Source: Leifsonia sp. Root4 (GTDB lineage Bacteria; Actinomycetota; Actinomycetes; Actinomycetales; Microbacteriaceae). From it: DNA of 64,000 nucleotides. The stretch lies in contig NZ_LMDN01000003.1 in the NCBI RefSeq assembly GCF_001425085.1, forward strand, positions 54,309 through 118,308. Direction: 5' to 3'. This document shows, one piece after another, positions 1 through 7,039 of the stretch. Position numbers and translations under genes: made by a program. A model generated the notes under the pieces. The model saw nothing but the letters and a program-made list of their open reading frames with translations. It had not been told where the DNA came from and searched no databases. Position 1 is the stretch's first letter, and each line of letters starts with the position of its first letter.

Positions 1-650
1 TTCTCGTCGCGGCGGGAGGAGGTGCGGCGCCAGATGCGGTTGTGGCCGCCCGCGGCGAGCACCACGGCATCCGCATGGATGAGGTAGCGGGTGCCGGTGT
101 TCAGGTCGAAGCCGTACGCACCGAACACCTGGTTGTTCTTCACGAGCAGACGGGTGATGTAGACCTCGTCGAGGATGGGGACGTTCAGCTGGTGGGCTCT
201 GGCGACGAGGCTGCGCTGAATCTCGAGGCCGGTGTAGTCGCCGGCGAAGGCTGTGCGGCGAAACGTGTGCGCCCCGAAGAAGCGTTGCGAGATGCGCCCG
301 TCCTCCTCGCGTGCGAATCCCATTCCGTAGCGCTCCAGATCGTGGATGCCCTGGGCCGCCCCGCGGGCGACGATCTCCACGGTGTGGGGGTTGGCCAGGA
401 AGTAGCTCTCCTTGATCGTGTCGGCGGCGTGCTGCTGCCAGCTGTCGCCCTCGTCCATGGTTCCCAGTGCGGCGTTGATGCCGCCGGCGGCGAGCGACGT
501 GTGCGCGTCGCTGCGGGGACGCTTGCCCACCGCGAGCACATCCACGCCCATCTCGGAGAGTTCGATGGCTGCCCGGAGGCCCGAGCCGCCGGTGCCGATG
601 ACCAGGACCGTCGTGGAAATCTGCTTCTCAACTGTGTGCGATGCGCTCAT
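1..650 (-). CDS. FAD-dependent oxidoreductase, SDH/fumarate reductase flavoprotein family (N-terminal part, cut by window edge)
   Basis: About 216 residues of the N-terminal half are visible; the gene runs off the left edge. Read on the minus strand from ATG at 650, it shows a Rossmann FAD motif (VLVIGTGGSGLRAA, about residues 15-28). The family signature HTSLAAGGINAALG follows at about residue 48, and then a capping-domain stretch with RISQRFFGAH. These match the flavoprotein subunit of succinate dehydrogenase/fumarate reductase and L-aspartate oxidase. The DTIKESYFLANP and RRTAFAGDYTG segments look more like the SDH/FRD branch. The family oxidises succinate or reduces fumarate at the membrane with an Fe-S partner, but no partner gene is visible here. 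It is divergent from a LysR gene 76 bp away, the classical layout for a LysR target. Exact substrate is not assignable. Confidence 0.8.
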   Translation of the reverse strand, partial: MSASHTVEKQISTTVLVIGTGGSGLRAAIELSEMGVDVLAVGKRPRSDAHTSLAAGGINAALGTMDEGDSWQQHAADTIKESYFLANPHTVEIVARGAAQGIHDLERYGMGFAREEDGRISQRFFGAHTFRRTAFAGDYTGLEIQRSLVARAHQLNVPILDEVYITRLLVKNNQVFGAYGFDLNTGTRYLIHADAVVLAAGGHNRIWRRTSSRRDE

Positions 651-692
651 GCCTCCACGCTAAGAATGAGAGCGCGATTAGTCCAATGCATC

Positions 693-720
693 ATCCGATT
701 CATTTCAATGCGGATACGCT
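693..720. promoter_or_regulatory. LysR intergenic operator and promoter
   Basis: The 76-bp divergent gap holds an inverted repeat ATCCG-N13-CGGAT (693-715), of the size and symmetry expected of a LysR-type site. It is directly followed by TACGCT (715-720), a -10-like hexamer 6 nt before the LysR ATG at 727. The regulator probably binds here and controls itself and the flavoprotein. The site assignment is inferred from symmetry and position only. Confidence 0.45.
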
Positions 721-726
721 ATGCAC

Positions 727-1665
727 ATGAACCTGGAACAGCTCCGCAGTTTCGTCGAGGTCGCCCGCATCGGCCACTTCACGCGCGCGGCCGCGCAGCT
801 GCACCTGGCTCAGCCGTCGCTCAGCCGGCAGATTTCGGCGCTTGAGTCGGATCTCGGTGCCACGCTGTTCCACCGGGCGCGGGGCAACATCAGCATGACA
901 GCAGCCGGCGAATCGCTGCTTCCGCTGGCCATGCGCATGCTCGCTGACGCCGAGACCGTGCGCTTCGAGATGCAGGAGCTGGCCGGGCTGCGGCGAGGGC
1001 GCGTTCGTCTCGGGGCGACGCCGACACTCTGCATCAGCCTGGTCGCCGAGGTCTTGACGGCGTTCCACGCCGCCCACCCCGGAATCGAGCTGCACCTGAC
1101 CGAGAGTGGATCCCTGGGCCTGTTGGAGGAGCTCGCGGGCGGCACTCTCGACCTGGCGCTGATCACCACCGCCGATGACGGCACCGCGCCCACCGCAAGT
1201 CTCAAGCGGCTGCCGATCCTGAGCGAGGAACTCGTCGTCGTCGCCTCGGCGAAGAGCGCCGTGTTCGACGGCGTCGACGCGCTCTCGCTCGCGCAGCTGG
1301 CCGCGCTGCCGCAGATCACCTTCCACGAGAGCTACGAGCTGCGGGCAACGACGATGCAGGCGTTCCGGGATGCCGGCCTGACCCCGACGATCGTGCTCGA
1401 GGGTGCGGAGATGGATGCGGTGCTGCGCTGCGTGGAGCGCGGGCTGGGTGTCGCCGTGGTGCCGGCCATGGTGATGGTGGACCGACCAGGGCTGCGCTCG
1501 GTCCGGCTCACCGCGCCACGACTGGCCCGTTCAGTCAGCCTCGCCCATCGCAACGACGTCGCACTGACGCGTGCCGCCCAGGCGATGCAGAATCTCATCA
1601 TCGAGACGGCGGACATCCTGTCCTCCGCCCATGTCGGAACGGACAGCCTCATCAGTCGTCGATGA
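727..1665 (+). CDS. LysR family transcriptional regulator
   Basis: A 312-residue LysR regulator of normal family length. The N-terminal winged helix-turn-helix covers residues 1-60 (LRSFVEVARIGHFTRAAAQL, then QPSLSRQI). The C-terminal two-lobed effector domain starts near residue 90 (RLGATPTLCISLVAEVL). It is divergently transcribed from the flavoprotein gene and probably regulates it. The start is set at ATG 727, not the in-frame ATG at 721, because TACGCT ends 6 nt before 727 and no Shine-Dalgarno is present. This is the leaderless pattern seen at several other genes in the window. Its 3' end overlaps the convergent arr gene by 14 bp. The effector is unknown. Confidence 0.9.
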   Translation: MNLEQLRSFVEVARIGHFTRAAAQLHLAQPSLSRQISALESDLGATLFHRARGNISMTAAGESLLPLAMRMLADAETVRFEMQELAGLRRGRVRLGATPTLCISLVAEVLTAFHAAHPGIELHLTESGSLGLLEELAGGTLDLALITTADDGTAPTASLKRLPILSEELVVVASAKSAVFDGVDALSLAQLAALPQITFHESYELRATTMQAFRDAGLTPTIVLEGAEMDAVLRCVERGLGVAVVPAMVMVDRPGLRSVRLTAPRLARSVSLAHRNDVALTRAAQAMQNLIIETADILSSAHVGTDSLISRR

Positions 1666-2074
1666 CGTCCAATCCGCGCGTCGAGAGCTCGGCGAGTGAT
1701 CGCCGCATGGCCAGAATCTGCTCCGGGCTGTGACCGTCCCAGTCGATGAGTTCTCCCACCACCCGAACGGGCTCACGGGTCCGGTAGGACAGTGTCGGAT
1801 TCCCCGGGAAGCGCTTGTCGGTCACGTTCGGGTCATCCTCGAGCGGGCCGGTCGGCTCGACGAGGTAGATGTGGCCGCGCCCATCGCCCGCGGCGAGTTC
1901 GGCGCCCCATGCCGCCGCGTCGAGGGTCCTCGTCACGTAGATGTGGTTGGCGGTGCGGTCATCGCCGTAGTTCGATCGCCGGCCGGGCTGCAACACGTCG
2001 CCAACGCGCAGCTCCGCCTTCGTGCCGTGGAGCAGGGCACCGGATTCGTGGGCCACGAAGGGGATGGGCGTCAT
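1652..2074 (-). CDS. arr: Rifamycin (rifampin) ADP-ribosyltransferase Arr
   Basis: A 140-residue cytosolic enzyme matching the Arr family over its full length. Visible hallmarks are LHGTKAELRVGD near the N-terminus (catalytic-region His), PGRRSNYGDDRTANHIY, LDAAAWGAELAAGDGRG, then VEPTGPLEDDPNVTDKRFPG with the conserved acidic residues. The C-terminus is RGLDVIDD. Arr transfers ADP-ribose from NAD+ to the ansa-bridge hydroxyl of rifamycins and so inactivates them; intrinsic chromosomal copies are common in actinobacteria. Length equals the usual 135-150 residues and no motif is missing. It stands alone between LysR (convergent, 14-bp overlap) and a RibD-like gene on the same strand 49 bp upstream. 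No mobile element or integron signature surrounds it, so it looks like a core chromosomal copy. Confidence 0.95.
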   Translation of the reverse strand: MTPIPFVAHESGALLHGTKAELRVGDVLQPGRRSNYGDDRTANHIYVTRTLDAAAWGAELAAGDGRGHIYLVEPTGPLEDDPNVTDKRFPGNPTLSYRTREPVRVVGELIDWDGHSPEQILAMRRSLAELSTRGLDVIDD

Positions 2075-2123
2075 CCATGCCCCCGGGCCACGCCATGGTG
2101 ATGCCGGATGCCGCGGGCCGCGC

Positions 2124-2660
2124 TCATCGGATCGGCGCGTATCTGGCCGCGATCACGCCCGACTCGTAGCGCTGCACGCCGAGCAGGTGGAGGCCGAGCA
2201 GGTGCGGTGTGCGCAGGCGGATCTCGGCGTCGCCGACGATGAAGGGGTGGATGCCCACGTGGATCGAATCGACCAGGTCCGCGTCGATGAGCGTGGCTGC
2301 CAGCTCACCGTAGCCGTGCGAGATGATCGAGTCGTGGCGCTCGCGCAGCCCGCTGACCGCCTCGGCGACGTCCCCCTCGATCAGCGTCGCGTTCCAATCC
2401 AGCGGTCCGGAGAGAGTGCGGGATGCGACGTACTTGGGGAGCGCGTTGTAGTACGCGGCGAATCCCCGGTCGTCGCTCTGTGCTGGCCAGTACTCGCGGA
2501 AGAACTCGTAGCTCTCCCGGCCGAGCAGCACGGCGTCTGCGCCGAAGACGAGGTCGTCGGAGGCGCGCTGCACCCCCGGATCGTCCGGGTTGAACCACTG
2601 CTCCATCTGGTCGAATACACCGTCAAGCGTCATTTCGAATGAGATCGTGAGCTGTCCCAT
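2124..2660 (-). CDS. RibD C-terminal / dihydrofolate reductase-like family protein
   Basis: A 178-residue protein beginning MGQLTISFEMTLDGVF, typical of the stand-alone RibD-C (DHFR-fold) proteins. The family segment LVFGADAVLLGRESYEFF contains the usual LGRxTYE-like element. ISHGYGELAATLIDADLVD and VGIHPFIVGDA correspond to the NADPH-fold half. Such proteins reduce pteridine- or riboflavin-precursor-like substrates with NADPH, but most stand-alone copies have no proven substrate. ATG at 2660 is preferred over upstream in-frame starts because homology begins there. CATACT ends 6 nt upstream, so it may be leaderless. It lies between the MFS exporter and arr on the same strand. Confidence 0.82.
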   Translation of the reverse strand: MGQLTISFEMTLDGVFDQMEQWFNPDDPGVQRASDDLVFGADAVLLGRESYEFFREYWPAQSDDRGFAAYYNALPKYVASRTLSGPLDWNATLIEGDVAEAVSGLRERHDSIISHGYGELAATLIDADLVDSIHVGIHPFIVGDAEIRLRTPHLLGLHLLGVQRYESGVIAARYAPIR

Positions 2661-2826
2661 GCGCCCAGTATGCGCCGTCGTCCGCCGGATGTCACTGCCA
2701 GAGGGCTCCGGAGCGCTGCCTCTGAGTGCGCGGAGGTCGGTGGACTGTGTGTGGCGCGCCGCTCGGTCCGGGTACGCCGACGAGCCCCTCGGTCTGATGC
2801 TCCGAGGGCCCGCCGGGCCGGTCGCC

Positions 2827-4275
2827 TTAGTGCGTGCCCACCGTCTCTCGGCCAATGGAAGAATCGGATGCCGATGCGGATGCCCGAGGCGTCGTCATGG
2901 CAATCGCGGTGACGATCGCTCCCAGCAACGCGAGGATGCCCGCGCCGATGAAGGCGGCGGAGTACCCCGCGGTCAGCTCGACCGCGGAGGCGTCGGCACC
3001 GGAGATGCCGTAGACGATTGCCGTGAGCACCGCCAGGCCGAGTGCGGATCCGATCTGGTAGCTGGTGCTGACCAGTCCGGAGGCGACGCCGGTCTCTGCG
3101 GGCGGCGCCGCGCTGATGGCGGTTCCCAGAGACGGGACGAAGGCGAGCGACATCCCGAGGGCGGCGACGAGGGACGCGGGCAGTACGTCGACCACGTAGT
3201 TGCCGTCGGGGCGGATGAGGGAGAGCCACCCGAGCCCGGCCGCCAGCACGAGCAGTCCGCTGACGATCAACGCCTTCGCGCCGAACCTCGCCTGCAGTCG
3301 CGGCGCCACGGCGATCATCACGAGAACCACGAGACCCGTCATGGGCAGGAGCGCGGCGCCGGCGGCGAACGCGCTCACGCCGAGTACCTGCTGCAGGTAG
3401 AGGTTGAGGAAGAACCACATCGACACCCAGGCGGCGCCCAGTAGGAGCTGTGCGCCATTGGCGGCGCCGAGCAGCGGCTCGCGCAGCAGACCGAGACGCA
3501 GCAGCGGGTTGCGGCTGCGGGCCTGAATGATGAAGAAGATCACCAGCAGAATGATGCCGGCGGCCAGCACGCCGAGCGTTGCCAGGGTGAGCCAGCCGAC
3601 CTCGGGAGCGTTGACGATCGCGTAGACGATGGCGGCGAGCCCTGCGGTGACCGTGACGGCGCCGGCGATGTCGATCGAGCCTGACGCCTTGCGCGTCGTG
3701 CGGGGGAGTGCCGTCGCCGTGAAGGCGAGAACGATGAGTGCGATCGGGATGGTCACGTAGAACACCCAGGGCCAGCTCGCGTATTCGGTCAGCACCCCGC
3801 CCAGGAACACCCCGGCGGTGCCGCCGATGGGTGCTGCGGCGCCGTAGACGGCGAAGGCCTTGGGCAGATCGGATGTGCCGCCGAAGATCATCATCAGCAA
3901 GGTCAGCGCCGCCGGTGCGATCAGTGCGGAACCGGCGCCTTGAACTGCGCGCCCGGCGAGCTCGAGCGCGACGCTGTCGGCAGCCCCGGCCAGCAAGGAT
4001 CCCGCAATCAGGATGATCCAGCCCAGCGCGAAGATCTTACGCGCGCCGAATGCATCCGACAGGCGTCCGCCCAACAGCAGCAGCCCGCCGAAGGCGACGA
4101 CGTAGGCGTTGAACACCCACGAGAGAGATTCCGGCGTGAAACCGAGATCGTGCTGGATGTCGGGGAGGGCCACGCCAATGATCGAGGTGTCCATGATGAC
4201 GACGAACTGTGCGGTAGCGATCAGCGCGAGGCCGAGCCACCGCTTCGCCGGCGAGAGTGGCGGATGGGTAGACAT
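2827..4275 (-). CDS. MFS drug exporter, DHA2 (EmrB/QacA-like) family
   Basis: A 482-residue integral membrane protein with about 14 hydrophobic segments. The DHA2 opening TAQFVVIMDTSIIGVALPDI sits at residues 19-38, and motif A is GGRLSDAFGARKIF. These drug:H+ antiporters export toxic compounds across the cytoplasmic membrane. ATG 4275 is chosen because a good Shine-Dalgarno (AGGAGG) lies 7 nt upstream, visible as cctcct on the top strand; a longer frame upstream is not supported. Upstream, TTGACA and TATACG are separated by exactly 17 bp filled by a copper-type palindrome. The exporter is therefore probably co-regulated with the divergent copper-type operon, which is unusual for this family. 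The specific substrate is unknown. Confidence 0.92.
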   Translation of the reverse strand: MSTHPPLSPAKRWLGLALIATAQFVVIMDTSIIGVALPDIQHDLGFTPESLSWVFNAYVVAFGGLLLLGGRLSDAFGARKIFALGWIILIAGSLLAGAADSVALELAGRAVQGAGSALIAPAALTLLMMIFGGTSDLPKAFAVYGAAAPIGGTAGVFLGGVLTEYASWPWVFYVTIPIALIVLAFTATALPRTTRKASGSIDIAGAVTVTAGLAAIVYAIVNAPEVGWLTLATLGVLAAGIILLVIFFIIQARSRNPLLRLGLLREPLLGAANGAQLLLGAAWVSMWFFLNLYLQQVLGVSAFAAGAALLPMTGLVVLVMIAVAPRLQARFGAKALIVSGLLVLAAGLGWLSLIRPDGNYVVDVLPASLVAALGMSLAFVPSLGTAISAAPPAETGVASGLVSTSYQIGSALGLAVLTAIVYGISGADASAVELTAGYSAAFIGAGILALLGAIVTAIAMTTPRASASASDSSIGRETVGTH

Positions 4276-4323
4276 GTGATTTCCTCCTGAGAACACGGCC
4301 GGGGATCCCCCGGCGGAGCTCAG

Positions 4324-4352
4324 CGTATACCCCCGGGGGGTATCTGTGTCAA
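4324..4352 (-). promoter_or_regulatory. Promoter of the MFS exporter with CsoR-like box in the spacer
   Basis: On the minus strand TTGACA (4352-4347) and TATACG (4329-4324) are separated by 17 bp. The spacer is almost entirely the near-palindrome ATACCCCCGGGGGGTAT (4327-4343). Binding of a repressor would occlude RNA polymerase directly. The ATACCC/GGGTAT form resembles actinobacterial CsoR operators. No csoR gene lies in the window, so the regulator would act in trans. Confidence 0.65.
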
Positions 4353-4402
4353 ACGCGACCCTCGGGGCGCCGTCGCCGATCACCACGCGCTTGTCCACGA
4401 GG

Positions 4403-4431
4403 TTGCGGTATACCCCATAGGGGTATACGTT
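4403..4431 (+). promoter_or_regulatory. Promoter of the copper-type operon with CsoR-like box in the spacer
   Basis: TTGCGG (4403-4408) and TACGTT (4426-4431) are 17 bp apart. The spacer is filled by a 21-bp near-perfect palindrome (4408-4428, halves GTATACCCC and GGGGTATAC). The geometry is the same as at the divergent MFS promoter. The -35 and -10 are only moderate matches to consensus, so the promoter assignment is less sure than the palindrome. Confidence 0.6.
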
Positions 4432-4442
4432 GAATCCGGTAC

Positions 4443-4459
4443 ATACCCAGTGGGGGTAT
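4443..4459. promoter_or_regulatory. Third CsoR-like operator box
   Basis: ATACCCAGTGGGGGTAT lies between the predicted operon promoter and the first small ORF, 15 bp from the second box. It shares the ATACCC...GGGTAT arms of the other two boxes. It may strengthen repression by cooperative binding or by a roadblock. Confidence 0.55.
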
Positions 4460-4481
4460 TCCAGCGCGAAAGGCAGTGGCG

Positions 4482-4565
4482 ATGATCGCGAACGAGGATC
4501 CGATGGCCGGAGTGCCCTGCGGGGCATGCGTGGGAGCGAAGCACTCGATGGTGCAGACCGCATGA
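4482..4565 (+). CDS. 27-residue CxxC mini-protein or leader peptide, first ORF of the copper-type operon
   Basis: This ORF encodes 27 residues with VPCGACVGAKH near the middle: a CGAC (CxxC) pair followed by Lys-His, and three Met besides the start. AAAGG lies 8 nt before the ATG. Its TGA overlaps the next gene's ATG as ATGA (4562-4565), the usual sign of translational coupling. It is the first ORF after three CsoR-like boxes. It could be a tiny Cu(I)-binding peptide or a cysteine-containing regulatory leader that couples translation to metal status. I do not recognise a named family. It is far below usual annotation length cut-offs and its translation is unproven. Confidence 0.5.
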   Translation: MIANEDPMAGVPCGACVGAKHSMVQTA

Positions 4566-5518
4566 GAACCGGCGCACGTCTCGCCCTCTATGGGCTCGGA
4601 CTGGTGCTCGTATTCGGTGGCGCGTTCGGAATCGCCGGCGCGGTCGCGCCAGCCGGCACAGCAACAGCGTGGGTGAAAGGAACCGAGATGAACGATCATG
4701 ACCAGGGCCACAGCTCCGCGAGCGCCGCTCCAGCGGCAACCGCGGCGGACGCGGTGAAGGGTCTCGCGTCGGCGAGCGGCGGCTATCTGCTCTCCCCGGT
4801 AGCGGCGCCGTCCACCGTCGGTGCAGCCGGCGAGCTGAGCTTCCGGATTCAAGACGCGACGGGCGCTGCGGTGACGGAGTACGCGAGCTCGCACGAGCGC
4901 GATCTGCACCTGATCGTCGTGCGAGCGGACGGCAGCCGGTTCCGTCACGTCCACCCGGAGCTCGATGGTGTCAGCGGCACCTGGTCCATTCCGTGGGAAT
5001 GGGCGGAAGCCGGCAGCTACCGCGTCTTCGCGGACTTCACACCGGCCGGCGCCGGGGCGCCCGCTCTCACACTCACGAGCACCGTGCACGTGACGGGGCA
5101 GTTCGGTGCCGTGACCCCCGAGCCGACACGGAGCGATCTCATCGACGGCTTCACCGTGTCCGTCGACGGCGAGCTGGTCGCGGGCTCGTCGAGCGAACTC
5201 ACCATCTCCATCACCCGGGACGGCAAACCGGTCACTGCGCTCGAGCCCTATCTCGGAGCGTTCGGGCATCTCGTCGCCTTGCGCGAGGGCGACCTCGCGT
5301 TCCTGCACGTGCACGCCGACGGTGATGACCCGCGGGCCGGAGAGACGGCGGGCCCGACGATCCGGTTTGCCGCGGAGGCACCAACGCCCGGCCGCTACCT
5401 CCTCTACCTGGATTTCAAAGTCGACGGCGCGGTCCACACCGCCGAGTTCGTGCTGGACGCCGCCGAGGGCGCGACGTCGGCGGGCGCCGGGAGCACGCCG
5501 CATCCGGCCGGGCATTGA
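4562..5518 (+). CDS. Membrane-anchored His-rich protein of a copper-type operon
   Basis: A 318-residue protein. One N-terminal hydrophobic helix (about residues 8-30, LALYGLGLVLVFGGAFGIAG) acts as signal or anchor. It is followed by a His/Asp-rich linker (NDHDQGH) and two beta-rich repeats of about 110 residues. Both repeats carry metal-ligand-like His clusters (RHVHPEL and FLHVHADG). Related actinobacterial proteins are found beside copper-export genes and are thought to bind metal outside the membrane; that role is inferred, not shown. ATG 4562 overlaps the preceding mini-ORF stop by 4 bp. The YHS gene follows 48 bp downstream, probably in the same operon. Three CsoR-like boxes upstream suggest induction by copper. 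No redox-active Cys is present. Confidence 0.75.
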   Translation: MRTGARLALYGLGLVLVFGGAFGIAGAVAPAGTATAWVKGTEMNDHDQGHSSASAAPAATAADAVKGLASASGGYLLSPVAAPSTVGAAGELSFRIQDATGAAVTEYASSHERDLHLIVVRADGSRFRHVHPELDGVSGTWSIPWEWAEAGSYRVFADFTPAGAGAPALTLTSTVHVTGQFGAVTPEPTRSDLIDGFTVSVDGELVAGSSSELTISITRDGKPVTALEPYLGAFGHLVALREGDLAFLHVHADGDDPRAGETAGPTIRFAAEAPTPGRYLLYLDFKVDGAVHTAEFVLDAAEGATSAGAGSTPHPAGH

Positions 5519-5566
5519 CACCCAGATCTCACACCCGAGAGCACACAACGAAAGGAATCATTCACC

Positions 5567-5803
5567 ATGACCAACACGCCAGAGGCACCCGTCAGCTCCT
5601 GCAGCTCCGCAGCAGCATGGCAGGGTGCGAGTGACGACATGACCACCTGCCCGGTCATGGCGGGCAGCCCCGTCAACAAGGCGGCCGCTGAGGCGGTCGG
5701 ACTCTACCGCGACTACGAGGGCGAGCGGTATCACTTCTGCTGCGCGGGGTGCGGGCCGGCGTTCGACTCCGACCCTGCCAAGTACGCCGCCAGCATGGCC
5801 TGA
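5567..5803 (+). CDS. YHS-type metal-binding domain protein
   Basis: A 78-residue Cys-rich protein. Its core fits the YHS/TRASH-like fold: TCPVMAGSPVN (Cys28) and then GLYRDYEGERYHFCCAGCG, giving Cys58, Cys59 and Cys62. An extra Cys12 lies in the Ser/Ala-rich N-terminus. Such domains bind soft metals and often accompany copper ATPases or copper sensors. A Shine-Dalgarno-like AAAGGAA lies upstream. It is the third ORF of the putative copper operon, and a GC hairpin 16 nt downstream probably ends the transcript. It is likely a small metal buffer or chaperone in the cytosol, inferred from context. Confidence 0.82.
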   Translation: MTNTPEAPVSSCSSAAAWQGASDDMTTCPVMAGSPVNKAAAEAVGLYRDYEGERYHFCCAGCGPAFDSDPAKYAASMA

Positions 5804-5818
5804 GCGCGCATGGGACGG

Positions 5819-5844
5819 GCCCGCGGCGCTTCGGCGACGCGGGC
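5819..5844 (+). terminator. Hairpin after the copper-type operon
   Basis: GCCCGCG (5819-5825) pairs with CGCGGGC (5838-5844) across a 12-nt loop, 16 nt after the YHS stop. A weakly T-containing tract follows. It is a plausible GC-rich actinobacterial terminator. Confidence 0.45.
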
Positions 5845-5908
5845 TCCGTTCGTCTGACCGGACGCCGTCGACTGACCGCGGCGCTCATGCATCTCGGTTC
5901 GGAGCCGC

Positions 5909-6298
5909 TCAGGCGTCGAAGAAATCCACCTGAAGCACGCCGGCATCCGCGGCACTCATCAACCGCAATGAGGCCGGTGCGGGGAACGGCAGGGAGAAGT
6001 AGCGCTGTGGTGCACCGATGTCGCCGAAGTCGTCCTTCTTCACGGTGATGCCGGCCGGGCTCACCTCGGCGATGCGGACGCGGAGGTCACTGCCGTTCTC
6101 CAGAGTGAGCACGTAGATGTCGGCGAGGTATCCGATGCCGAGCGCGTCGAGCGCCTCCTCGGCGCCGAGCCAATCGACCGGGCCTCCGCGCTCGCGGCCG
6201 AGCAGATCGACGACGACGAAGTCGTCACCACGCGGGATGATCCATCCCACACGCTCGCCATCGCCACGTCGATGCTCTATCCACTCGTTCCCCACCAT
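5909..6298 (-). CDS. Hypothetical protein, 129 aa
   Basis: No family recognised. It encodes 129 residues, acidic and soluble, with no signal or membrane helix. The N-terminal half contains IPRGDDFVVVDLLGRERGGPVDW and the C-terminal half is beta-like (VYVLTLENGSDLRVRI-type pattern). Codon usage and GC-rich third positions look like the neighbours, so it is probably a real gene. TACCCT lies exactly 6 nt before the ATG and there is no Shine-Dalgarno, which suggests a leaderless transcript. It is convergent with the copper operon. The GAP/cls pair lies upstream on the same strand and ends 55 bp away. The order suggests no obvious function. Confidence 0.6.
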   Translation of the reverse strand: MVGNEWIEHRRGDGERVGWIIPRGDDFVVVDLLGRERGGPVDWLGAEEALDALGIGYLADIYVLTLENGSDLRVRIAEVSPAGITVKKDDFGDIGAPQRYFSLPFPAPASLRLMSAADAGVLQVDFFDA

Positions 6299-6353
6299 GG
6301 CGACAGGGTAGCAGCGGGGGAGCGCCGCCTCGGAATCGCCTCCGGGCCGGGCG

Positions 6354-7022
6354 TCAGAACCGCGCCAGGCCGCTGCCGATCACAGCGAACGCGACGACGA
6401 GCAAGATGAGGCTCGTCACCGCGCCGCCGTTCGCGATGAGCCACTCCTGAGTGGAGTGCAGGCGGGGCTCCATCCGTGCCGGTGACGCCAATGTCGCGAT
6501 GATCGGCACGACAACCGTTGACGCGGCAATCGCCGTGTAGATCAGGATGGTGATGGCGGACTGGCCGACAGCGAGACCTTCGGCGACGACCGCGAGGCCG
6601 GCCGCGACGGCGAGCAGCAGGGCCTTGGGGCGCACATTCAGCAGCAGGGCGAGACCGAACACCGCTCCCGGCCGGAGCGTCCCGACCGTGTTCAGCCACT
6701 TCGGCATCGCCGCCGCTGGGTTCTTGCGGGTGCGCCGCCACTCCAGCACGGCCATCACGAGGAGCGCCAGGCCGGCCACCAGCTCGGCGACGCCGACCGC
6801 GTCATCCTGTTTGCGGGGACCGGTTGGGGTGGGCACCAGCGTCGCGCCCAGCGTGCAGACCGACACGACGACGATGATGCCGATCACCCAGCCGATGAGG
6901 AACGGGATCGCGGTTCGCGAGCGTTCCGGCGACAACAGGATGACGACGGTGGCCAGGATCGGCACCGAGCTGATCGCCACGGCGAGCGCGATCGGGAGGA
7001 TGTGACCGATCGCCTGCAGCAT
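6354..7022 (-). CDS. GAP-family (Sap-like) integral membrane protein
   Basis: A 222-residue protein with about six hydrophobic helices. It starts MLQAIGHILPIALAVAISSV. The following VVILLSPERSRTAIPFLIGWVIG has the conserved small-residue and Pro/Arg pattern of the GAP family (named from mycobacterial Sap/GAP proteins linked to glycopeptidolipid or sulfolipid export). ATG 7022 is chosen because it lies 17 bp after the cardiolipin synthase stop and opens directly into the first helix. Co-transcription with cls suggests a role in envelope lipid handling, but the transported molecule cannot be told. The longer upstream reading is Arg-rich and overlaps cls, so it was rejected. Confidence 0.75.
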   Translation of the reverse strand: MLQAIGHILPIALAVAISSVPILATVVILLSPERSRTAIPFLIGWVIGIIVVVSVCTLGATLVPTPTGPRKQDDAVGVAELVAGLALLVMAVLEWRRTRKNPAAAMPKWLNTVGTLRPGAVFGLALLLNVRPKALLLAVAAGLAVVAEGLAVGQSAITILIYTAIAASTVVVPIIATLASPARMEPRLHSTQEWLIANGGAVTSLILLVVAFAVIGSGLARF

Positions 7023-7039
7023 CCCTCGCCCCCCGCCGT

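Noticed and set aside
1652..2074. Arr as part of a mobile resistance cassette
   Set aside because: No integron attachment site, transposase or composition change is visible around it; it fits an intrinsic chromosomal copy.
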